From CAYLHS01 sp964383535 (lineage in GTDB: Bacteria > Actinomycetota > Acidimicrobiia > Spongiisociales > UBA4744), in contig CAYLHS010000027.1 of the NCBI GenBank assembly GCA_964383535.1, forward strand, positions 1 through 25,099: a stretch of DNA of 25,099 nucleotides, read 5' to 3'. The notes beneath the pieces are model-generated. The model was not told where the DNA came from and did not search any database. It was given only the letters and a program-made list of their open reading frames with translations. Position 1 is the first letter of the stretch; every line of letters starts with the position of its first letter. The position numbers were made by a program, and so were the translations under genes. Positions 8,876 to 14,402 of this stretch are shown in pieces.

Positions 8876-10078
8876 GTGCGGAAGCAGACTCTCCTCGCCG
8901 TGATATCGATGGTTGTGGCGCTCCTCGTCCCTGTGGCGATGCCGGTGTACGCCGCCTCGAGCGCCGAGCAGAAGCTGGCCGATCTCCAATCGCAGATCAG
9001 TGATCTGAACGGACAGATCAAAGCCCAGAAGGGTGAGCGGACCGCCATCCAGCAGGATCTGTCAACGGCGCAGGAGCGGCTGGCCACCGTCAGTGCCGAA
9101 CTTGCCGAGGCTCAGTCGAAGGTCCAGGAGGTCGAGGCGACGATCACGTCGACGGAGGACCATCTCGCGCAGGTGCAGGAGGAGCTGGACGCGCTCGAAG
9201 GACAGCTGGCAGACACTCGGGTGAGCATTCGTGAGACGAGCGACCAGCTCTCGGACCAGGCGATCGAGATGTATATGGGGGGTGTGCCAGAACTCCAGTC
9301 GGTCGTGTTCAACGCCGGAGACATGACCACGGCCGCCGTCGGAGTCAGCTATGCCAAGGAGATCGTGGCATCCAGCGAGTTGCTGATCAACGATCTCGCG
9401 ACGCTGGAAGCTGTCGAGGCCCGCCAGAAGGAGGCCGTGGAGGACCGTAAAGCATCCGTTCAATCCGATCTGACGGCTCTGGACCAGCAGCGGGAGCAGC
9501 TCGAGGCCGACCGCGTCGAGGTCGATGTCCGCCGCCAGGAGGCGCTGGCAGAAGCCGACCGCCAGCAGGAGCTTCTGAACCAAGTCAACAGTGAGATATC
9601 CAACTTCCAGGGTGAGCTCACTGCGCTGGAGAGGGATCAGGCGCAAGTCAAGGCGCAGATCGCCGCTGCGCAACAGAAGGGGGGCACCAGGCCGTCGGTC
9701 TTGCTGTGGCCGGTGAGCGGGCCGATCACGTCACCGTTCGGATGGCGGGTGCACCCCATCTTCGGGACCAAGAAGCTTCACACGGGTATCGACATCGGCG
9801 TTGCGTACGGCACTCCCATCAAGGCTGCGGCAGCCGGAACGGTGATTCTCGCCCAGACCTACGGGGGGTACGGCAACGCCACCGCAATCGATCACGGTGG
9901 AGGGTTGTCCACGCTCTACGGCCACCAGTCGAAGATCATCGTCAAGGTCGGACAGAAGGTGACGATGGGGGAGGTGATCGGGTACGTCGGGTGCACCGGC
10001 TACTGCACCGGCCCGCACCTGCACTTCGAGGTGAGGGAGGACGGGACACCGGTCAACCCGACCAAGTACCTCCCGTGA
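8876..10078 (+). CDS. Secreted coiled-coil M23 (LytM) peptidase, EnvC-like, probable FtsEX-controlled hydrolase
   Basis: This 400-residue exported protein starts at GTG 8876, four bases after ftsX, which gives a clean signal peptide (MRKQTLLAVISMVVALLVPVAMPVYAA). Two coiled-coil blocks follow (about 28-130 and 165-260), then a C-terminal LytM/M23 zinc peptidase domain. The zinc ligands are present: His302 and Asp306 in HTGID, and His383 in HLHFE, with His381 as the companion active-site residue, so it is probably an active endopeptidase, unlike the degenerate EnvC of E. coli that activates amidases. Two cysteines (CTGYC) precede HLH. The coiled coil plus LytM layout and its place directly after ftsEX argue that FtsX recruits and switches it. 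An upstream in-frame start at 8813 lies inside ftsX and would destroy the signal peptide. Its stop overlaps smpB by 4 bases. Confidence 0.93.
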   Translation: MRKQTLLAVISMVVALLVPVAMPVYAASSAEQKLADLQSQISDLNGQIKAQKGERTAIQQDLSTAQERLATVSAELAEAQSKVQEVEATITSTEDHLAQVQEELDALEGQLADTRVSIRETSDQLSDQAIEMYMGGVPELQSVVFNAGDMTTAAVGVSYAKEIVASSELLINDLATLEAVEARQKEAVEDRKASVQSDLTALDQQREQLEADRVEVDVRRQEALAEADRQQELLNQVNSEISNFQGELTALERDQAQVKAQIAAAQQKGGTRPSVLLWPVSGPITSPFGWRVHPIFGTKKLHTGIDIGVAYGTPIKAAAAGTVILAQTYGGYGNATAIDHGGGLSTLYGHQSKIIVKVGQKVTMGEVIGYVGCTGYCTGPHLHFEVREDGTPVNPTKYLP

Positions 10079-10527
10079 ACGTCGTCACCACCAATCGCAA
10101 GGCTCGACACGAGTATGAGATCGCCGAGACCATCGAAGCAGGCATCGTGCTCGTTGGCTCGGAGGTGAAGAGCCTGCGCGCCGGTCTCGCCAATCTCAAG
10201 GATTCCTACGTGCAGTTCAAGGCAGGTGAGGCGTGGCTGGTCGGCTGCCACATCAGTCCCTACTCGTTCTCCAGAGGGGGAGGGCACGATCCCGACCGCG
10301 ACCGAAAGCTCCTGATGCACCGCAGAGAGATCGACAGGATCTCGGCCAAGGTGAAGGAGCGGGGACTCTCGCTGGTCGCGCTCCGTATCTACTTCAATGA
10401 TGGGATTGCAAAGCTCGAGTTGGGTCTCGGGCGCGGCCGTGCAACCTACGACAAGCGTCGAGCGATCAGGGAGAAGGAGCAGCGTCGGGAGATGGACAGG
10501 GCGGCCCGCCGAACCGGCCGCATCTAG
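10075..10527 (+). CDS. smpB: tmRNA-binding protein SmpB
   Basis: This 150-residue protein binds tmRNA and brings it to stalled ribosomes for trans-translation. Family residues are visible throughout: NRKARHEYEI, ETIEAGIVLVGSEVKSLRAG, NLKDSYVQF, the central LLMHRREI, and the basic C-terminal tail KRRAIREKEQRREMDRAARR, which enters the decoding channel of the ribosome. The GTG start at 10075 overlaps the peptidase stop as GTGA, so translation is probably coupled; there is no independent Shine-Dalgarno. The tmRNA gene lies 825 bases downstream. Its TAG stop shares a CTAG with the stop of the convergent thioredoxin-like gene, leaving no room for a terminator between them. Confidence 0.98.
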   Translation: MNVVTTNRKARHEYEIAETIEAGIVLVGSEVKSLRAGLANLKDSYVQFKAGEAWLVGCHISPYSFSRGGGHDPDRDRKLLMHRREIDRISAKVKERGLSLVALRIYFNDGIAKLELGLGRGRATYDKRRAIREKEQRREMDRAARRTGRI

Positions 10528-11297
10528 GACGCCTGCGATCCCATCGCTTCGAGTTGTTCGAAGAACGCCGCGAGCTGCTCCTCGGGAAGCAGGCCGGGCG
10601 TGCGGCCCAGCACGGTTCCGTCGGGCCCTGTGAACACCCAGAACGGGAACGCCGATACCCCCAATTGGGCGCTCAAGGCGCCGGACGTGTCGACAATGAC
10701 CGGGAACGGGAAGTCCTGCGCCTCCAGGTAGGGGACGAGTGGGTTCGATGCCGAGTCGTCGATCGCCGTCGTGATCGACACGATCTGCAAGTGCGGGTTG
10801 TTGGATGCGTTCTCCTCATACCAGGACTTCACGATGGGCAATTCCTTCTGGCAGTAGGGGCACCAGTGCGCCCACACGACCCAGGCGCGCGCGATCCCGT
10901 CGGCGGGATCGATCGACTGGATCTGACCGTCCGGGTACCACGCGCCGGTCACGGGACCCAGCTTCATGCCGAGCGCGGTGTCTTGACCTGAGTCCGGGTA
11001 GCGGGGGAGATCCTGCGCGACGATGCTCTGGCCGTCTGAAGGCGCCGGAGACGACTCGGCCAGTTGAAGTCGAGCCTGCGTGTCGGCGAGGGACGCTTGC
11101 AGCGTGGCGAGCTGATACTGGAGGTCCGTGACCTTCGATTCGAGAGAGGCAGCTCGCTGATCGGCGCGGTCGGCTGCGCGGTAGACCGCGTAGTTGGCGG
11201 CAAGTGCGACGACGGCGATCAGTGCCGCCAACAGGGCGATCCCGTTGCGCGGTTGTGGTTTCTCGCGGGGACCAAATGGGTTCTCGAGCTCGGTCAT
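10524..11297 (-). CDS. Membrane-anchored thioredoxin-like (TlpA/redoxin family) protein
   Basis: The protein has 257 residues if it starts at ATG 11297; a start four codons further upstream (11309) is possible but adds only MFVD. It has a short cytoplasmic N-terminus, one membrane helix (~19-36), a coiled coil (~45-85), and an extracytoplasmic thioredoxin fold. The redox motif is WCPYC with Cys146 and Cys149, and the cis-proline is visible in VSAFPFWVF. TlpA/ResA-type proteins act outside the membrane as thiol oxidoreductases, often in cytochrome or disulphide maturation; CPYC with this context does not tell the direction. A -10-like TACTGT (minus strand, 11313-11308) sits 10 bases before the ATG. 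It is transcribed towards smpB, away from the tmRNA gene. No partner such as CcdA is in view. Confidence 0.88.
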   Translation of the reverse strand: MTELENPFGPREKPQPRNGIALLAALIAVVALAANYAVYRAADRADQRAASLESKVTDLQYQLATLQASLADTQARLQLAESSPAPSDGQSIVAQDLPRYPDSGQDTALGMKLGPVTGAWYPDGQIQSIDPADGIARAWVVWAHWCPYCQKELPIVKSWYEENASNNPHLQIVSITTAIDDSASNPLVPYLEAQDFPFPVIVDTSGALSAQLGVSAFPFWVFTGPDGTVLGRTPGLLPEEQLAAFFEQLEAMGSQAS

Positions 11298-11334
11298 GTC
11301 GACAAACACAGTACCGGCTGGGGTGGCGATGCGG

Positions 11335-11340
11335 TATCGT
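11335..11340 (+). promoter_or_regulatory. candidate ssrA -10 box
   Basis: TATCGT lies 13 bases before the mature tmRNA 5' end, allowing a short leader to be removed by RNase P. The -35 is not obvious. It lies back to back with the candidate -10 of the divergent thioredoxin-like gene. Confidence 0.3.
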
Positions 11341-11352
11341 GGTCAGCGACAA

Positions 11353-11702
11353 GGGGCTGAATGGAATCGACTTGCGGTGTCGAAGCCATGCCCACCATCC
11401 GAGTTGCTCAGACTCGCTAAACGGGGCACCAAGAGAACTGCCGATGCAGATCTCGCCTACGCCGCGTAAGCGGTAGTGGCACTTGCACCCCGAAAGGGGA
11501 GACGGGGCCAGATCGCGCAGCCTGGCACCAGAAGCGTGGTTGACAGCAGGCAAAGACCGCCGGACGGCTCGGAGGAGACGAGCGACAGTCGGGATAGACC
11601 GGCGGGCCGTCAGGCCAACGGTGACCTCCACCGCGAGCGAGGATGATGGTCAGGGTTGGTGTGAAGCCCGTGAGGACCCGGGTTCGAATCCCGGCAGCTC
11701 CA
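11353..11702 (+). ncRNA. ssrA: Transfer-messenger RNA (tmRNA), one-piece
   Basis: The 5' end GGGGCTGAATGGAATCGAC and the 3' end GGTTCGAATCCCGGCAGCTCCA are the universal tRNA-like ends of tmRNA. The acceptor pairs GGGGCTG (11353-11359) with CAGCTCC (11695-11701), followed by discriminator A; the gene does not encode the terminal CCA, which must be added enzymatically. The tag reading frame most plausibly resumes at GCT 11416 and runs to TAA 11467-11469, giving AKRGTKRTADADLAYAA. The C-terminal YAA resembles the usual LAA protease signal. The remainder holds GC-rich complementary stretches expected of the pseudoknots. Its length of about 350 nt is normal for one-piece tmRNA. With SmpB it rescues ribosomes stalled on broken mRNAs and marks the products for proteolysis. 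It stands alone, without an integrated island at its 3' end. Confidence 0.96.
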
Positions 11703-11777
11703 CGGAACAGGACGGACAGGGTGGTGGCCGCGCCGTCCGAGAAGACCTGACTTCGCCGGCACTGGCTGGCAGCCTGC

Positions 11778-11792
11778 ACACGCCCGGCGTGT
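11778..11792 (+). terminator. possible hairpin terminator downstream of ssrA
   Basis: ACACGC-CCG-GCGTGT forms a 6-bp hairpin about 75 bases after the tmRNA 3' end, followed by TCCCG rather than a U-tract. A looser GGACGG/CCGTCC pair lies just before it (11710-11715 and 11733-11738). Actinobacterial terminators often lack the U-tract, but the evidence is weak. Confidence 0.3.
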
Positions 11793-11852
11793 TCCCGACG
11801 GTGTTCGCGCAGGTGCGGAGTAGCGTCGGCCGTCAAACCTGGCGGCAACCGC

Positions 11853-11858
11853 TACCGT
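11853..11858 (+). promoter_or_regulatory. candidate -10 box for the ybaK-like gene
   Basis: TACCGT ends 8 bases before ATG 11866, which would place the transcription start on the A of the ATG, a leaderless mRNA. The same hexamer is the -10 of the copper-chaperone gene at 17526. The -35 is unclear. Confidence 0.35.
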
Positions 11859-11865
11859 GTCCGGG

Positions 11866-12375
11866 ATGTCGCAGGCGGACCCTGAACGGGCGATCCTCGA
11901 GTCTGTGCTTGCGGATCGTGGCGAGTACGAGCTGTTCGCGTGCGATCCTGCTCTCGCCGACACGGCCGCCTTCTGCGCTGCCTATGGCTTCCCGTTGGAG
12001 GACTCCGCCAACACCATCATCGTGGTCGCCAAGAGCACGCCTCGGAGGTACGCGGCATGCGTGGTGCTCGCAACCCACCGGCTCGACGTCAATCGCACGG
12101 TGAAGACACGGTTCGGGAAGAAGTCGTCGTTCGCGTCGTCGGAAGAGACCAAGAGGCTCACCGGACAGCAGATCGGTGGGGTGACGGTGTTCGGGCTGCC
12201 GGCGGATCTGCCGATCTGGGTCGATACAGAGGTCATGGAGCGGGCGCGGATCGTGCTTGGTGGTGGGAGTCGAAGTTGGAAAGTGATCGCACCACCCTCG
12301 ATCCTTCTCACGCTTCCGACCGTCGAGGTGGTGGCAGGACTGGCACAACCGGCCACGACCCGCGAGGACGGCTGA
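11866..12375 (+). CDS. YbaK/EbsC-family aminoacyl-tRNA deacylase
   Basis: This 169-residue single-domain protein is of the YbaK/ProX/EbsC (tRNA-edit) family, whose members hydrolyse mischarged tRNAs such as Cys- or Ala-tRNA(Pro). The family pattern is clear: NTIIVVAKSTPRRYAACVVLATHRLDVNRTVKTRFG with the invariant lysine region, SSEETKRLTGQQIGGVTVFGLP, then LPIWVDTEVMERARIVLGGGSRSWKV. The last is the G-rich strand that binds the tRNA 3' end. A GTG at 11857 would add three residues; ATG 11866 is preferred because a -10-like TACCGT sits immediately upstream and would make it leaderless. The substrate cannot be told from sequence. It stands alone between the tmRNA gene and the EAL gene. Confidence 0.88.
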   Translation: MSQADPERAILESVLADRGEYELFACDPALADTAAFCAAYGFPLEDSANTIIVVAKSTPRRYAACVVLATHRLDVNRTVKTRFGKKSSFASSEETKRLTGQQIGGVTVFGLPADLPIWVDTEVMERARIVLGGGSRSWKVIAPPSILLTLPTVEVVAGLAQPATTREDG

Positions 12376-12452
12376 GGCACTCGTCTGTCAAGCTTGCTGC
12401 TCCGGTGTCGATAATGGGGATAACTGGAGAGCGACACAGTCGAGAGGACATC

Positions 12453-13244
12453 ATGCAGAATGCGACTGGGACGGCGTTCACGATCGCTGCTGGGGCCGTG
12501 GAGGGGTCCGGACTGACCATGGCCTTTCAGCCGATCTTCGAGCTGCGGGCACTGGTTCTTGGCGGGCAGGCAATCGTCGGCTGCGAAGCACTCGCGAGGT
12601 TCGAAGGTGGGCACCAGCCCGATGAGATCTTCACGGCTGCCCAGGCGGCCGGGTTCGGGATCGAGCTGGAACGCCGTGCCGCTCAGCTGGCCCTCGAGTC
12701 TCTGAAGAGCCTGCCGGCCGGCATCTTCGTTTCGATCAACGCCTCGCCGCAACTGGCCACGTCGGGTGCGCTCCTCGAGCTTCTGAGAGGGCGGGACACC
12801 GCCAGGGTGGTGGTGGATCTGATCGAAGGAGGTCAGAGCGCGATCCACGGGCCTGCCGGAGGATCGGATCGCCTCGCCCTCGCGCTCGCCGATCTGCAGG
12901 AGCTCGGAGTTCGTATCGCCTTGGATGACACCCTCGGTGGGAGCAGTGATTCTCTCGCCGAGTTGGTGCTCCTCCCGTTCGACACGATCAAGGTCGATCG
13001 TCTGATCATCCGCGATGTCGACAAGCACGCCGAGCGTGCCGCTCAGATCAGCGCGCTGATGCAGCTCGCAACGGCCTCCGGTGGTGACGTCATCGCCGAG
13101 GGGATAGAAACCGCAGATGAGCTCGCCGCGCTGATCGACATAGGAATCCGGTTCGGCCAGGGTTATCACCTTGCCCGTCCGGGACCGCTCGACGAATTGC
13201 TGCGAGAATTCCCCGGCCCTCGGCCCGAGAGCTCGACCCGATAG
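12453..13244 (+). CDS. Stand-alone EAL domain protein, probable c-di-GMP phosphodiesterase
   Basis: This 263-residue protein consists of little more than one EAL domain. The signature is CEALARFEGG with catalytic Glu45, then SINASPQL (Asn), VVDLIEGG, LDDTLGG (two metal-binding aspartates), DTIKVDR (Lys), VIAEGIET (Glu) and FGQGYHLARP (Gln). In most active enzymes the third element reads ExTE; here it is DLIE, so the first metal-binding Glu is replaced by Asp, and activity is likely but not assured. AGAGG five bases before ATG 12453 supports the start. A GATAAT box (12410-12415) about 40 bases upstream may be its promoter. There is no sensor, GGDEF or membrane segment. With the HD-GYP gene, the window has two c-di-GMP degrading proteins and no synthase. 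It converges with azlD. Confidence 0.88.
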   Translation: MQNATGTAFTIAAGAVEGSGLTMAFQPIFELRALVLGGQAIVGCEALARFEGGHQPDEIFTAAQAAGFGIELERRAAQLALESLKSLPAGIFVSINASPQLATSGALLELLRGRDTARVVVDLIEGGQSAIHGPAGGSDRLALALADLQELGVRIALDDTLGGSSDSLAELVLLPFDTIKVDRLIIRDVDKHAERAAQISALMQLATASGGDVIAEGIETADELAALIDIGIRFGQGYHLARPGPLDELLREFPGPRPESSTR

Positions 13245-13257
13245 CGAGCGTGTCGCT

Positions 13258-13278
13258 GGGCTCGGGATCGGCGAGCCC
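13258..13278. terminator. hairpin between convergent EAL and azlD genes
   Basis: GGGCTCG (13258-13264) and CGAGCCC (13272-13278) form a perfect 7-bp stem with a 7-base loop, midway between the two convergent genes. It could end transcription from either side. There is no U-tract on either strand. Confidence 0.4.
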
Positions 13279-13307
13279 GAGGAGGTTGCCCGATCATCGA
13301 ACCACGA

Positions 13308-13616
13308 TCACTGCAGCGCCTGGATGACCCACAGAGCGGCCATGCCTGCGACAATCGTGAAGAAGACACTGCGCGTCTTCCATGCGACGAGGACGGCGAC
13401 GAGACTGGCAACCGTTCTTGGGCCGACCTCGAAGTGACCGTTCGAGGTCGCGACGGCCGGGAGCACGAGTGCACTCAGCACTGCCGGGGGAATGAATCGC
13501 AGTCCTCGTTCGACACCGTCGGGCACGGTGCCGAGTCTTCCCCACAGGGCGATCACGGAGAAGCGCAGGAGGAACGTTCCTGCTCCGATGACGAGGAAGA
13601 GAAGCCACACCATCAC
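13308..13616 (-). CDS. azlD: AzlD-family branched-chain amino acid exporter subunit
   Basis: This 102-residue hydrophobic protein has four predicted membrane helices, opening with the family-typical WLLFLVIGAGTFLLRFSVIALWGR and followed by RFIPPAVLSALVLPA and a C-terminal WVIQAL. AzlD is the small subunit of the AzlCD exporter, which expels branched-chain amino acids or related compounds (BrnFE and YgaZH types). The first codon is GTG at 13616, overlapping the azlC stop as GTGA, with an ATG immediately after; either may be used. The pairing with azlC upstream makes the assignment firm; the substrate is not known. Confidence 0.9.
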   Translation of the reverse strand: MMVWLLFLVIGAGTFLLRFSVIALWGRLGTVPDGVERGLRFIPPAVLSALVLPAVATSNGHFEVGPRTVASLVAVLVAWKTRSVFFTIVAGMAALWVIQALQ

Positions 13617-14362
13617 GATCGAACTCGTTCGACCGTGATTCCGGCGACGATTCCCACGGCAGCGGCAAGGGGGAGGCCGAGGTTGTACGGCAGTCCGATG
13701 AGCATCACTGCGAGCACGGCCGCGACACCCGCCGCGGCCCCATCCGCGCGGTCACGAATGGCGGGGACGAGCAGAGCGATGAACACGAGGGGAATGGCGA
13801 AATCGAGTGACCAGGCCTCTGGAATGGAAGCTCCGAGAAACGCACCGACGGCAGTGGCGGTCTGCCATGTCACCCACAAGGTGATCGCCGCTCCGAAGTA
13901 GTACGAGAGCCGTGCCGAAATCGGCTCGCCGCGTTCCGCGTAGCGGCGAATCGAGAACGCGTATGCCTGGTCCGTGAGAAGGTACGCGAGCAGCGCCTTT
14001 CGGCCGGTCGAGGCGCCGTGGAAATGCGGGGCAAGCGAAGCGGAATACATGACGAACCTCGCGTTGATGATCAGTGCTGTCGCCGCGACAACGAGAAACG
14101 GGGCATCTCCACCGATGAGCTGAAGTGCCGCGAGTTGAGCCGCGCCGGCGAACACAAGGATCGACATACCCACGCCGTGGACAGGAGTCAATCCGACGGA
14201 AACGGCCGAGATCCCCGCGATCAGGCCAAATGGCACGATCCCCAAGAGGATCGGTGCCACGTCTCGAGATCCGGCAGCGAGGGAGGTGCGGTCGATTGGA
14301 CGATCGTACCGCGTGGCCGTCGGGGATTTGTGCACAGATACTGGTTCAAGATGGGTGTCCAT
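13613..14362 (-). CDS. azlC: AzlC-family branched-chain amino acid exporter
   Basis: This 249-residue membrane protein is the large subunit of an AzlCD exporter. Family segments are ILLGIVPFGLIAGISAV, FAGAAQLAALQLIG, LIINARFVMYSASLAPHF, LLTDQAYAFS and the closing LIGLPYNLGLPLAAAVGIVAG, with about seven or eight helices. The frame stays open far upstream (to 15298) only because it is antisense to the kinase gene; ATG 14362 gives a 35-residue polar lead before the first helix, slightly long for the family, so a later GTG (for example codon 10) is possible. A TATCGT on the minus strand (14371-14366) lies too close to ATG 14362 to allow a leader, which also hints at a later start. It is divergent from the histidine kinase gene, sharing about 40 bases of intergenic DNA. 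Confidence 0.9.
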   Translation of the reverse strand: MDTHLEPVSVHKSPTATRYDRPIDRTSLAAGSRDVAPILLGIVPFGLIAGISAVSVGLTPVHGVGMSILVFAGAAQLAALQLIGGDAPFLVVAATALIINARFVMYSASLAPHFHGASTGRKALLAYLLTDQAYAFSIRRYAERGEPISARLSYYFGAAITLWVTWQTATAVGAFLGASIPEAWSLDFAIPLVFIALLVPAIRDRADGAAAGVAAVLAVMLIGLPYNLGLPLAAAVGIVAGITVERVRS

Positions 14363-14402
14363 AAGGACGATATGTCTCTGGTGGAAGAGCTCGTACTGAG
14401 TC

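Noticed and set aside
11660..11702. A tRNA-like T-arm and acceptor end
   Set aside because: It is the 3' end of the tmRNA, pairing with GGGGCTG at 11353, not a separate tRNA gene or attachment site.
11483..12103. Plus-strand open frame of 206 codons over the tmRNA 3' half
   Set aside because: It overlaps the tmRNA and the start of the ybaK-like gene in another frame and has no domain.
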